Origin: Luteibacter aegosomaticola
Lineage (GTDB): Bacteria; Pseudomonadota; Gammaproteobacteria; Xanthomonadales; Rhodanobacteraceae
DNA length: 64,000 nucleotides
Reading direction: 5' to 3'
NCBI RefSeq assembly: GCF_023078475.1
Contig: NZ_CP095741.1
Coordinates: forward strand, 682,001-746,000
Shown here: positions 48,330 to 57,427 of the stretch, piece by piece
Layout of the letters: every line of letters begins with the position of its first letter
How positions within the stretch are numbered: the stretch's first letter is position 1
Program-made: the position numbers and the translations under genes
Notes under the pieces: model-generated
What the model was told of the DNA's origin: nothing
The model's database searches: none
Seen by the model: only the letters and a program-made list of their open reading frames with translations

Positions 48330-48833
48330 ATGCATCTCCATCGCATTGCCAGCCGAATCGTTCCTAACCTCATGGCCGACCAGCTCAAAGTCGAAGATAT
48401 CTCGTTCGGGTACCTCCTCAACGACGTCACGCTGCTTTTCCGGAAGCACTTTGACCGTCGGGCGGTGAAATTCGGGCTCACCCGGGCCCAGTGGCGCGCC
48501 CTCAAGTGGCTGCACCGCCGCCCGGGCATGCGCCAGAACGAGCTGGCGGAGCAACTGGACATGGAACCCATCGCCGTGGGGCGCGTCATCGACCGTCTCC
48601 AGGCGGCCGGCTTCGTGGAGCGCCGGCCCGATCCGAAGGACCGCCGTGCGTGGCGCCTGCACGATACCGAGCAGGCGCGTGGCGTCATCGACGACATGGA
48701 AGAGATTTCCCGTGGCCTGCGCCGTGATTCCACCCAGGGCATCTCTGCGGCCGATCTGGAAAAGACCCTGGCGGTCCTCGAGCTCATCAAGGGCAACCTG
48801 CAGGCACTCGACGAGCCGTCCGACGAAGGCTGA
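48330..48833 (+). CDS. MarR-family transcriptional regulator
   Basis: This 167-aa winged-helix regulator shows [61 protein letters not shown] (in parts: [23 protein letters not shown]) with the typical DPKDRR wing. It lies 117 bp upstream of an RND adaptor-pump pair and probably represses it, as in many MarR-linked efflux operons. I chose the ATG at 48330 with AGGTGG upstream; the ATG at 48372 (MADQLK) also fits the family. Confidence 0.93.
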   Translation: MHLHRIASRIVPNLMADQLKVEDISFGYLLNDVTLLFRKHFDRRAVKFGLTRAQWRALKWLHRRPGMRQNELAEQLDMEPIAVGRVIDRLQAAGFVERRPDPKDRRAWRLHDTEQARGVIDDMEEISRGLRRDSTQGISAADLEKTLAVLELIKGNLQALDEPSDEG

Positions 48834-48950
48834 ACGCGTGTCAACGCGATAGCGGGCACTGCGTTTGCTACATGGATGTCTCGACTAAACCTATGTCCGC
48901 GCACGCACTGGCGCGGCGACCGGACCTGACGGTTTCGGCCGGAGCCTTAC

Positions 48951-50090
48951 ATGCAACGATCCCCAGGGAAGAAACTCCTCCTCATCGCCGGCCTGGTCGC
49001 GGTCGCGGCCATTGGCGCAGGTGTATGGCGCCACGCCGCCGACGGTAAGGATGCGCAGAAGCAGCCCACCAAGGGCGCTAGCCCTGCGGGCACGCCGGTC
49101 AACACCGCCGTCGCGACGCGTGGCGAGATCGATCTTTCGCTCAAGATCATCGGCCGTGCCGAAGCGTATTCCACGGTGAACATCCGTTCGCGCGTCAATG
49201 GCCAGCTGGAAACGCTCGCGTTCACGCCGGGCGCGCACGTGAAGAAGGGTGCACTGCTCGCGCAGGTCGATCCGCGGCCCCTGAAGGCCGCGCTGGACGA
49301 AGCGCAGGGCAAGGTCGCCAGCGACCAGGCGCAGCTCACGAAGGCCGAGGCTGATCTCGCGCGCTACCAGAACATGCTCGGCAAGGGCTTCGTCAGCCGC
49401 GCGGATTTCGATCTGTACAAGGCCAATCTCGGTGTGGCGCGCGCCGCGCTGGAAAGCGACCGCGCCGCGGCACGTGCTGCGCAGGTGCAGCTCGATTTCA
49501 CGACGATCAGCGCGCCGTTCGACGGCGTGACCGGCGCACCGCTCGCCTACCCGGGTGCAACGCTCACTGCTGACACCACGGACATCGTGGTGTTGAACGA
49601 GGTGGATCCCATCCGTGTCGCATTCGCGATCCCCGAAGACAGCCTCTCTGCCGTACGCGCGAGCCAGCGCCGCGGTGCGTTGCCGGTGGAAGCGAAGATT
49701 CCGGGTGACAACGGTGAACCCATGAAGGGCGAGCTGGAGTTCGTCGACAACGCGGTCGATGCGACCACGGGAACCATCGTGCTCAAGGGGCGTTTCGCCA
49801 ACGCCGATGGACGCCTCACCCCGGGGCAGTTCGCCCAGGTCACGTTGCCGACCACGCGCCTGGCCGATGCCGTGAGCATTCCCGTGATCGCGCTGCAGAG
49901 TTCCACGTCGGGCACCTTCGTCTTCGTGGTGAAGCCCGACCAGACGGTGGAGCAGCGTACGGTGACTACCGGCGCCAGCACGGCAGCGCGCGTGGTGATC
50001 GACAAGGGTCTTGCGGAAGGCGAGCGCGTCGTGACCGAAGGCCAGATGCTCCTGGTGGACGGCGCACGCGTGCGCATCGACAAGGGTTGA
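48951..50090 (+). CDS. RND efflux periplasmic adaptor (MdtA/AcrA-like)
   Basis: The 379-aa membrane-fusion protein links an inner-membrane RND pump to an outer-membrane channel. An uncleaved anchor (about 8-27) is followed by the lipoyl half-domains (VNIRSRVNGQLETLAFTPGAHVKKG in parts; TTISAPFDGVTGAP), a hairpin with AALDEAQGKVASDQAQLTKAEADL and a beta-barrel domain. MdtA-type similarity is strong. It starts 13 nt upstream of the pump. The MarR gene before it is the likely regulator. Confidence 0.95.
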   Translation: MQRSPGKKLLLIAGLVAVAAIGAGVWRHAADGKDAQKQPTKGASPAGTPVNTAVATRGEIDLSLKIIGRAEAYSTVNIRSRVNGQLETLAFTPGAHVKKGALLAQVDPRPLKAALDEAQGKVASDQAQLTKAEADLARYQNMLGKGFVSRADFDLYKANLGVARAALESDRAAARAAQVQLDFTTISAPFDGVTGAPLAYPGATLTADTTDIVVLNEVDPIRVAFAIPEDSLSAVRASQRRGALPVEAKIPGDNGEPMKGELEFVDNAVDATTGTIVLKGRFANADGRLTPGQFAQVTLPTTRLADAVSIPVIALQSSTSGTFVFVVKPDQTVEQRTVTTGASTAARVVIDKGLAEGERVVTEGQMLLVDGARVRIDKG

Positions 50091-50103
50091 GGAGGGGCGC
50101 GGC

Positions 50104-53100
50104 GTGAACCTGCCTGAACTGTGTATCCGCCGCCCGGTGATGACCACGCTGCTGATGGCAGCATTGGTGATCTTCGGTATCGCGGCCTATCCCAAGCTCC
50201 CGGTCAACGAGCTGCCCAACGTCGATTTCCCGACGATCAACATCAGTGCGAGCCTGCCCGGTGCGTCGCCGGAAACCATGGCGTCGTCGGTGGCGACGCC
50301 GCTCGAGGCGCAGTTGTCGACGATCGCCGGCATCGACTCGCTCACCTCGTCGAGCTCGCTCGGCTCGACGACGATCACCGTCAGCTTCGCGCTTGATCGC
50401 AGCATCGATGGCGCGGCGCAGGACGTGCAGGCGGCGATCTCCGCTGCGCAGCGCCAGCTACCGCAGGATATGCCCACGCCGCCGACGTACCGCAAGGTAA
50501 ACCCGGCCGATGCACCGATCCTGTTCCTGACGATGCAATCGTCGACGCTGCCGCTCTACACGGTGGATGATTACGCCGAGACCGAGCTGGCCCAGCGCCT
50601 CTCCATGGTGGAAGGCGTGGCGCAGGTGAACGTCTACGGTTCGCAGAAGTACGCCGTGCGTATTGCGGTGAACCCGGACCGCCTCGCCGCCACGGGTATC
50701 GGCGTGGACCAGATGGCCAGCGCGATCGCGGCGGCCAACGTCAACAAGGCCACGGGCGCGCTCAACGGTAGCCGCCAGCTGTTGTCGATCCGATCCGACG
50801 GCCAGTTGATGCGCGCCGCTGACTACAACCAGGTAGTGCTCGCGTATCGCAATGGCGCACCGGTCAGGCTTTCCGATATCGCCACGCCGCGCGATAGCGT
50901 GCAGGATGACCAGAAGGCCAGCTGGTTCAACGGTAAACGCGCCATCACGCTCGCCATCCAGCGCCAGCCGGGTGCGAACACCGTCGAAACCGTGGATCGC
51001 ATCCTTGCGCTGGTTCCCGGCTTCGAGGCCACGCTGCCGCCATCGGTCAAGCTCAACGTGATGTACGACCGCTCGGTGTCCATCCGCGAGTCCGTGCACG
51101 ACGTGCAGTTCACCCTGGTGCTGGCGGGCATCCTCGTGGTGCTGGTGATCTACCTCTTCCTCGGCAACGCGTCGGCCACGCTGATCCCTGCCGTGGCCCT
51201 GCCCATTTCGGTGTTGGGCACGTTTGGCGCCATGTTTGCGCTGGGCTACAGCCTCGATAACCTCTCGTTGCTGGCGCTCACGCTGGCCGTCGGCTTCGTC
51301 GTCGACGATGCCATCGTCATGCTCGAGAACATCATGCGGCATATCGAAATGGGTGAGAAACCCTTCGATGCGGCCGTGAAGGGCGCCAATGAGATCGGCT
51401 TCACGATCTTCTCCATGACACTCTCGCTCGTGGCGGTGTTCATCCCCGTCATGTTCATGGGCGGTATCGTTGGACGCCTGTTCCACGAATTCGCGGTGGT
51501 CATCAGCGTTTCGATCCTGATCTCGGGCTTCGTTTCGATCACCCTGACGCCCATGCTGTGCAGCCGCTTCGTCAAGGCGCACGCCCATGACAAGCGCAGC
51601 CGTATCGTCGTGTGGTTCGACGTGGGCTTCAGTGCGTTGACCTCGGGCTATACGAGTACGCTGGCCTGGTGCATGCGCCATCCTCGCGTGGTGCTCGGTG
51701 TGTTTGCGCTGAGTCTCGCTGCCACGGGTGTGTTGTTCGCCGTGACGCCAAAGGATTTCATCCCTGCGGGTGATAGCGGCCAGCTCCGCGTGACGACGGA
51801 AGGCCCCACGGATATTTCGTTTGCCGCGATGTCGGCTCGCCAGCAGGCGCTTGCCGAGATCGCCGGCAAGGATCCGAACATCGGCGGGTACATGTCGAGC
51901 GTGGGCGCCGGTGGCGCGCGCGCCACGATCAATTCGGGCTCGATCCTGCTGACGCTGCGCGACCCTGCGGAGCGCGGGCACACGACACCGGATGAGATCA
52001 TCCAGGAGCTTCGGCACAAGTTCGCCCAGGTACCGGGCATCCGCACTTACATCCAGAACCCACCTGCCATCCAGGTGGGCGGTCGTCAGTCGAAGGCGCA
52101 GTACCAGTACACCGTGCAGTCCACGGACCTGCAGCTGCTGTACGCGTGGTCGGGCAAGCTCGTCGATGCCTTCCAGAAGCTGCCTGGTTTCCAGGATGTC
52201 ACCACCGATCTCGATCTGAACAGCCCGTCGCTGGTCGTTGAAGTGAACCGCGACAAGCTGGCGCCGATGGGTCTCACCATGGACCAGGTGCAAACCGCGC
52301 TCGGCACGGCCTTTGGTGAGAACCAGATCTCGACGATCTACGGTTCGGCCACGCAGTACTGGGTGATCCTGCAGGTAGATCGTGGCCTTCAAGACGATCC
52401 CGCCGTGCTCTCCAAGCTCTATGTCACGTCGGATTCCGGCAAGTTGATTCCGCTGGATACCGTGGCCCGCTTCGAGCGCAAGCCCCAGGTGCTGACGGTG
52501 AACCACCAGGGCCAGCTGCCAGCGGTGACGGTGTCGTTCAATCTCGCGCCGGGCGTGTCGCTCAGCGATGCGGTGATGAGCATCGATCGCGCCACGACGG
52601 AACTGAAGCTGCCGGCGACGCTGAGCGGTAGCGTGCAGGGTACGGCGCAGGCGTTCCAGGATTCGATCAAGGGCATGGGTCTGCTGTTGCTGCTGGCCGT
52701 GTTCGTGATCTACCTGGTGCTAGGCATCCTGTACGAGAGCTTCATCCATCCGCTGACGATTCTTTCCGGCCTGCCTGCCGCGGCCGTGGGCGCGTTGCTC
52801 ACGCTGGTGATCTTCCACGCATCGCTCGATTTGTTCGCCTTCGTGGGCATCGTGATGCTGGTGGGTATCGTGAAGAAGAACGCGATCATGATGATCGACT
52901 TCGCCCTGGAGCGTCAGCGCGACGGCGACATGACCCCGTTCGATGCGATCTACGAAGCGTGCCGCGTGCGTTTCCGCCCCATCATGATGACGACGATGGC
53001 CGCGTTCGCAGGTACGTTGCCCATCGCCCTGGGCATCGGCGCCGGCGCGGAAACCCGGCGCCCGCTAGGCCTCGCGGTAGTGGGTGGCCTCGTGGTCTCG

Positions 53101-53208
53101 CAGATCCTGACGCTCTACCTCACGCCCGTGATCTACCTCTACATGAACCGCCTGCAGGATCGCGTCGCACCGAAGCAGATCGAAGCCGAGCCCGCCCCAG
53201 GCCACTGA
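50104..53208 (+). CDS. RND multidrug efflux pump subunit (MdtB/MdtC-like)
   Basis: The 1034-aa proton-driven trimeric pump has twelve membrane helices in two repeats and two periplasmic loops. N-terminal PVMTTLLMAALVIFG, the helix-4 sequence AVGFVVDDAIVMLENI with the paired Asp residues of the proton relay, and FVGIVMLVGIVKKNAIMMIDFA are typical of HAE1/MdtC pumps. The start is GTG at 50104. No outer-membrane channel gene follows, so a distant TolC/OprM is needed. Substrates are unknown. Confidence 0.96.
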   Translation: MNLPELCIRRPVMTTLLMAALVIFGIAAYPKLPVNELPNVDFPTINISASLPGASPETMASSVATPLEAQLSTIAGIDSLTSSSSLGSTTITVSFALDRSIDGAAQDVQAAISAAQRQLPQDMPTPPTYRKVNPADAPILFLTMQSSTLPLYTVDDYAETELAQRLSMVEGVAQVNVYGSQKYAVRIAVNPDRLAATGIGVDQMASAIAAANVNKATGALNGSRQLLSIRSDGQLMRAADYNQVVLAYRNGAPVRLSDIATPRDSVQDDQKASWFNGKRAITLAIQRQPGANTVETVDRILALVPGFEATLPPSVKLNVMYDRSVSIRESVHDVQFTLVLAGILVVLVIYLFLGNASATLIPAVALPISVLGTFGAMFALGYSLDNLSLLALTLAVGFVVDDAIVMLENIMRHIEMGEKPFDAAVKGANEIGFTIFSMTLSLVAVFIPVMFMGGIVGRLFHEFAVVISVSILISGFVSITLTPMLCSRFVKAHAHDKRSRIVVWFDVGFSALTSGYTSTLAWCMRHPRVVLGVFALSLAATGVLFAVTPKDFIPAGDSGQLRVTTEGPTDISFAAMSARQQALAEIAGKDPNIGGYMSSVGAGGARATINSGSILLTLRDPAERGHTTPDEIIQELRHKFAQVPGIRTYIQNPPAIQVGGRQSKAQYQYTVQSTDLQLLYAWSGKLVDAFQKLPGFQDVTTDLDLNSPSLVVEVNRDKLAPMGLTMDQVQTALGTAFGENQISTIYGSATQYWVILQVDRGLQDDPAVLSKLYVTSDSGKLIPLDTVARFERKPQVLTVNHQGQLPAVTVSFNLAPGVSLSDAVMSIDRATTELKLPATLSGSVQGTAQAFQDSIKGMGLLLLLAVFVIYLVLGILYESFIHPLTILSGLPAAAVGALLTLVIFHASLDLFAFVGIVMLVGIVKKNAIMMIDFALERQRDGDMTPFDAIYEACRVRFRPIMMTTMAAFAGTLPIALGIGAGAETRRPLGLAVVGGLVVSQILTLYLTPVIYLYMNRLQDRVAPKQIEAEPAPGH

Positions 53209-53212
53209 TCCC

Positions 53213-53307
53213 GTAGGAGCCCACCCTGTGGGCGACGCCGTTCGCGACGTCGCTCGCAAGGTGTATGCGGTGAGGCGAAAGATGTCGCCCACAGGGTGGG
53301 CTCCTAC
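53213..53307. repeat. 95-bp composite REP element, class B (copy 2, inverted relative to copy 1)
   Basis: It has the same terminal hairpins as the copy at 13879-13973. Read in reverse it matches that copy for about 34 bp at one end and 36 bp at the other, with a diverged core of equal length. It lies between the convergent RND pump and M28 peptidase genes; no classical terminator is present, so it may also limit read-through. Confidence 0.85.
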
Positions 53308-53317
53308 AGGCGTAGCA

Positions 53318-54760
53318 TCAGTCGTGCGCGCCGTCGTTCTTGAAGGCATCCGGCGCAGAGCCGAAGTTGCCATCAGCCTGCGCCGCCATGTACGCGAAGG
53401 TGGCATACACCGCCACGTTCTGTGCGATCGCCTTCGGATCGATCTTGTCGAGCGTATCGTTGGCATTGTGGTGGTAGTCGAAGTAGTCGGTGCCGTCCTG
53501 GGTAAGCGACAGCGCGGCCATGCCCTTCGCGTGCATCTGCGAGAGGTCGGATCCGCCACCGCCCGGCTTGGTGGCGTCGTACGCCACGCCGATCGGCTCG
53601 ATGACCTTGGCGATCTGCTCGATCGCGCCACGCGCTTCCGGCTTCACCGAGGCCGACATGCGCCAGATCTTGCCCGCACCGAAGTCCGACTCGGTACCGA
53701 GCTGGAACTTCGAGACCTCCTTTGCATGGGCTTCGGCATACGCGCGGCCGCCCCAAAGGCCCATCTCTTCATTGGCGAAAGCGATCACGCGGATGGTGCG
53801 GTCCGGGCGCTGCGGCATGTCCTTGATCAGCTTCGCGGCCGCGGCGGCGATGGCGACGCCTGCGCCGTCATCGATCGCACCGGTGCCCAGGTCCCACGAA
53901 TCGAGGTGGCCGCCGATGGCGACGACTTCATCGGGCTTCTTGCGGCCGGTGACTTCGGCGATGACATTGGTGCCTTCGTACGTGCCCTTGAAACCGACAT
54001 CGAGATCGAGCTTCAGCGTGACCGGCTTGCCTTCCTTCAGCACGCGCTCGAGCTGGTCGGCATCGGGCAGCGAGAGGGCGGCCGCCGGGATCGCTTCCTC
54101 GGGCTTGGTGAAGCCCGTGACGCCCGTGTGCGGCGTACGGCTATGCGGATCGGTACCGGCCGAGCGGAGCAGGTAGGCCGCGGCACCCATCTGCGCTGCC
54201 AGCACCGCGCCGCGCGTGCGCGTCGCCGAACCCATGCCGTAGTCGTGGCCATCCTTCTGCTGGGTCATGTGCGTGCTGACGTAGACGATCTTGCCCTTCA
54301 CGCTGGCCGGATCAGCCGCCTTCAGCGCGTCGAGCGTATCGAAACCCACCACCTCGGCCGTGAGGCCGCCCGCAGGCGTGCCGGCCGAGTAACCCAATGC
54401 CGTGACGTAGAGCGGCTGCGGGAACGGCGCCACGATGGCGGCGTGCTCGCTGTGGCGCTCCCACAGCGGGTAGCTCACCTTCTCGGTGTACACCTTGTCG
54501 AAGCCCATGGTCTTGAACTTCGCCACGGTCCAGTCGACGCCGCGCTTATCCGCCGGGCTGCCAGCCAGGCGCGGGCCTACTTCCGTGGTCAGGCCAGAGA
54601 CGAACTCGTAGCCGGTGTTGTCGGCCATGGCTTTGTCGCGCAGGGTGGTCGCGGCGGCCACGGCCTTCGCCGGAATCGTGGTGGCCTTGTCGGCGGCGTG
54701 GGCGGAGCAGGCAAACGCGATGCACGCGGCAAGCGCGTGGAGACGGAGAGCAGGACGCAT
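53318..54760 (-). CDS. secreted M28-family zinc aminopeptidase/carboxypeptidase
   Basis: The 480-aa exported peptidase has a signal peptide (to about SAHAAD), a PA (protease-associated) insertion (about 130-260), and an M28 catalytic domain with GGHLDSWDLGTGAIDDGAG (His and Asp metal ligands), NEEMGLWGG (catalytic and metal Glu) and HHNANDTLDKID. It probably trims extracellular peptides for uptake. The frame is open to 54832, but the signal peptide begins at the ATG at 54760. Confidence 0.95.
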   Translation of the reverse strand: MRPALRLHALAACIAFACSAHAADKATTIPAKAVAAATTLRDKAMADNTGYEFVSGLTTEVGPRLAGSPADKRGVDWTVAKFKTMGFDKVYTEKVSYPLWERHSEHAAIVAPFPQPLYVTALGYSAGTPAGGLTAEVVGFDTLDALKAADPASVKGKIVYVSTHMTQQKDGHDYGMGSATRTRGAVLAAQMGAAAYLLRSAGTDPHSRTPHTGVTGFTKPEEAIPAAALSLPDADQLERVLKEGKPVTLKLDLDVGFKGTYEGTNVIAEVTGRKKPDEVVAIGGHLDSWDLGTGAIDDGAGVAIAAAAAKLIKDMPQRPDRTIRVIAFANEEMGLWGGRAYAEAHAKEVSKFQLGTESDFGAGKIWRMSASVKPEARGAIEQIAKVIEPIGVAYDATKPGGGGSDLSQMHAKGMAALSLTQDGTDYFDYHHNANDTLDKIDPKAIAQNVAVYATFAYMAAQADGNFGSAPDAFKNDGAHD

Positions 54761-54828
54761 GTGGAACCCCTGGGGACGGAAACCTCGACTATGGACCGGG
54801 CACCCAGCGCCGGTCCCTAGGTAAGAAG

Positions 54829-56247
54829 TCATGCATGCCGGCGCGCGGGGAGGATCACCGAGGCGCGCAGGCCGCCTTCGCGGCGGTTGCGGATATCCAC
54901 CGAGCCCTGGTGTTCGGAGACGATGGCACGCACGCTGGCGAGGCCCAGGCCGATGCCGCCGGTATCGCGGTTGCGCGAGGCCTCCAGGCGGAAGAACGGC
55001 TCGAAGACCTGCCGCTGCATGGCCTCGGGGATGCCCGGGCCATCGTCATCGATCTCCAGCACGCAGTTCTCGCCCTGGAAGCGCAGGCGCATGCGCACCC
55101 GGTCGCCATACTTCAGGCCGTTATCCACGAGGTTTTCCACGGCCCGGCGCAGGGCGACGGGGTCGCCGTCCACCGTAACCGCCTGGCCGGCCTGCACCGA
55201 GACATCGTGGCCGATATCCACGAGGTCATCGGCGACGCTTTCCACGAGCAGCCGGAAATCGAGAGGCTGCCGGTTCGGCCCCGACGAGCGGTCGCGGATG
55301 AAATCCAGCGCCGCCGAGATCATGGTCTTCATTTCGCGGATATCGGCATCGACCTTGTCGCCCAGCGGATCGGGCAGGCCATCAAGGCGGAACGACAGCC
55401 GCGTGAGCGGCGTCCGCAAGTCGTGCGCGATGGCGGCGATCATGTGCGTGCGTTCCTGCACCATGCGGTTCATGCGCGCCTGCATGGCATTGAAGGCGTC
55501 CACGGCCTGGCGCATCTCCGTGGGACCCTCGGAGGGAACGGGCGGCGCGCCGGTGTCGCCGCCGAGCCGGTGTGCGGCTTCAGCGAACCGGCGGATCGGC
55601 GAGGACAATGCGCGAGCGAAAAGCCCCGCGAGCGGCAGCATGATCAGTACGCCGAGGCCAAGCATCCACATGAGGCGAGCGGTCACGGTGTCGCCAAACG
55701 GCGCCAGGGGTACGCTCATCACCCGCCAAGAGCCGTCGTCCAGTTCCAGGCCGACGACCGAGCCCGGCCCTGCCACGGCGCGCATGAAGGCGTTCATGGG
55801 GCCGAGGCCATCCTGCGAGATGAAGACGCGCAGGTGATCGCGCGGCACGTTGAGTGCCCCGGCCAGGCGATCGGCGAGGTGCGCGGAGGCACTTGCGTCG
55901 GTACCGTCAGGGGCCGTCGGCGCGGTTTTCTGCACCGTCACATCCAGGTCGGTCCCGTGGGGGAAGCCGAAGCCGCCGGGACCGCCAGGACCGCCGGGAC
56001 CACCCATGTCGCCTGGGCGGCCGCCGTCGTCGGGAGCGTGGCCACCACCAAAGAACGGGCGGCCCATCGGGCCTGGCTGGGGATCGGGCCGCAGTGCGTT
56101 CACGATATCGAAGAAGCCCGCCGATGGCGCAGGGCGGGGCGGACGCAGGGTGAACACGAGAAAGCCGATCGCCTCGGCGATCAGCAGCGCGCACACCATC
56201 ATCAGGAAACTGCGCGCGAAGATCGACAGGCGTGGTGGGCGGATCAT
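54829..56247 (-). CDS. sensor histidine kinase, EnvZ/RstB-like, Gly/Pro-rich sensor loop
   Basis: This 472-aa inner-membrane kinase has TM1 (about 11-33), a periplasmic region (about 35-188) with an unusual Gly/Pro/Asp-rich stretch (about 57-97), TM2 (about 190-212), HAMP, a HisKA domain with H275 in AHDLRTPLTRLSF, and the ATPase domain with ENLVDNGLKYG, EIDDDGPGIP and GGIGLGLAS. It phosphorylates the OmpR-type regulator whose stop overlaps its start by 4 nt (56244-56247). The signal is unknown. Confidence 0.95.
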   Translation of the reverse strand: MIRPPRLSIFARSFLMMVCALLIAEAIGFLVFTLRPPRPAPSAGFFDIVNALRPDPQPGPMGRPFFGGGHAPDDGGRPGDMGGPGGPGGPGGFGFPHGTDLDVTVQKTAPTAPDGTDASASAHLADRLAGALNVPRDHLRVFISQDGLGPMNAFMRAVAGPGSVVGLELDDGSWRVMSVPLAPFGDTVTARLMWMLGLGVLIMLPLAGLFARALSSPIRRFAEAAHRLGGDTGAPPVPSEGPTEMRQAVDAFNAMQARMNRMVQERTHMIAAIAHDLRTPLTRLSFRLDGLPDPLGDKVDADIREMKTMISAALDFIRDRSSGPNRQPLDFRLLVESVADDLVDIGHDVSVQAGQAVTVDGDPVALRRAVENLVDNGLKYGDRVRMRLRFQGENCVLEIDDDGPGIPEAMQRQVFEPFFRLEASRNRDTGGIGLGLASVRAIVSEHQGSVDIRNRREGGLRASVILPARRHA

Positions 56248-56963
56248 GGGCGGCCTACCTTGGGGACCAGCATGTAACCTTCGTTGCGCACGGTGCGGAT
56301 CATCTCCATCGACGCACGATCATTGAGCTTGCGCCGCAGGCGGCTGATCTGCGTATCGATCGCCCTGTCATACACCTCCGTACGCCCACCGTGCACCAGG
56401 TCGAGCAACTGGTCACGGGTAAGGATGCGTTGCGGATGGTCCACGAAGGCACGCAGTAGCGCGAACTCGCCATCGGAAAGGTTGATGAAGATACCGGTTG
56501 GGTCACGTAGATCGCGCCGCGTCACATCGAACCGCCATCCCGCGAACAGATAGGGCCGGGCATCACCGGGTTCGGCCGGTTCGCTTGAGCTGCTACGACG
56601 CAGCACGGCACGCACGCGCGCCAGGAGCTCGCGTGGGTTGCATGGCTTGGCCAGGTAATCGTCCGCACCCACCTCCAGGCCGATGATGCGGTCGGTGTCA
56701 CCGCCCAGCGCGCTCAGGATGATGACCGGCGGGCCTTTCTCGGCTGCCAGCCGGCGCGCGGCCGAAAGGCCGTCCTCACCCGGCATCATCACATCGAGCA
56801 CGACGAGGTCGGGACGCTCGCGAGCGATCGCAAGATCCATTTGCGTGGCGTTCTCCGCGACCTGAAGCCGATAACCGTGCCCACCGAGGAAGCTGGCGAT
56901 GAGGTTGCGGAGTTCGGGATCGTCGTCGACGACAAGAATGAGGGCGTTTGGTTCCATGGCCAT
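56244..56963 (-). CDS. OmpR-family response regulator
   Basis: This 239-aa regulator has a receiver domain (VVDDDP acid pocket at 13-15, phospho-acceptor D57 in LVVLDVMMPG, K106 in DDYLAKP) and a winged-helix DNA-binding domain (about 135-235, LSDGEFALLRAFVDHPQ, AIDTQISRLRRKLND). I start at the ATG at 56963; the frame runs on upstream through the intergenic region, which holds an inverted repeat that probably controls it. It is coupled to the histidine kinase and divergent from the 57105 gene. Confidence 0.95.
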   Translation of the reverse strand: MAMEPNALILVVDDDPELRNLIASFLGGHGYRLQVAENATQMDLAIARERPDLVVLDVMMPGEDGLSAARRLAAEKGPPVIILSALGGDTDRIIGLEVGADDYLAKPCNPRELLARVRAVLRRSSSSEPAEPGDARPYLFAGWRFDVTRRDLRDPTGIFINLSDGEFALLRAFVDHPQRILTRDQLLDLVHGGRTEVYDRAIDTQISRLRRKLNDRASMEMIRTVRNEGYMLVPKVGRP

Positions 56964-56996
56964 GGGTGTTTGATAGCAGAAACCGCGCCTGCGCGC

Positions 56997-57033
56997 GTGT
57001 CTGGAATGACATCGGTTGACACAAACCAGACAC
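56997..57033. promoter_or_regulatory. inverted repeat between response regulator and secreted-protein gene
   Basis: GTGTCTGG (56997-57004) and CCAGACAC (57026-57033) are perfect inverse arms separated by 21 nt, with TGACA/TTGACA repeats inside the spacer. It lies 34 bp upstream of the regulator start and 72 bp upstream of the 57105 gene. OmpR-type proteins bind such spaced or direct repeats, so autoregulation and control of the neighbour are plausible. Confidence 0.5.
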
Positions 57034-57104
57034 ACGACGACAACGCCGGGTGACGTGCGGCCAGTAGCCTGCCTGCTATTCGTCGCTACGCAGGTTCCTG
57101 CCCG

Positions 57105-57416
57105 ATGTACGTTTTTCCCCGCTGGTCCACCACGCTCTTCGCGTTCGCCATGACGGCCGCGGCCGCCGCTTATGCCCAGGATCGTGACCCTCCGCGCCCC
57201 CCGCCGCACGATCCGGCATTCGAGGCGGCCATGGATGACTGTTGGGTGGAATACGGCGGGGAACCTGATGACCCGGTGCCGCCCGACATGATGGCCGATT
57301 GCATGGCCTCGAAGGGCTTCCCGAAACCCCGGCACATGCCACCGCCCCCGCCGCCACGCGACATCCCGCCCGGGGATGACGATGACGACGATTTCACTCC
57401 GTTCGCCGGCCCCTGA
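57105..57416 (+). CDS. small secreted Pro/Asp-rich protein, 103 aa
   Basis: The protein is not recognised. A signal peptide (to about AAAYAQ, residue 25) precedes a mature part of some 78 residues with two cysteines (DDCWVEYGG, MADCMASKGF), a proline run and an acidic tail of six Asp. The two Cys could form one disulfide, and the Asp/His-rich ends could bind metal; both are inference. It is divergent from the response regulator and 11 bp upstream of an AraC regulator in the same direction, so it is probably a target or modulator of this two-component system. Confidence 0.7.
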   Translation: MYVFPRWSTTLFAFAMTAAAAAYAQDRDPPRPPPHDPAFEAAMDDCWVEYGGEPDDPVPPDMMADCMASKGFPKPRHMPPPPPPRDIPPGDDDDDDFTPFAGP

Positions 57417-57427
57417 GGATCCCGAAG

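Noticed and set aside
50458..52506. 682-codon minus-strand frame opposite the RND pump
   Set aside because: His/Arg/Asp-rich shadow translation with no motif; the pump on the plus strand is unmistakable.
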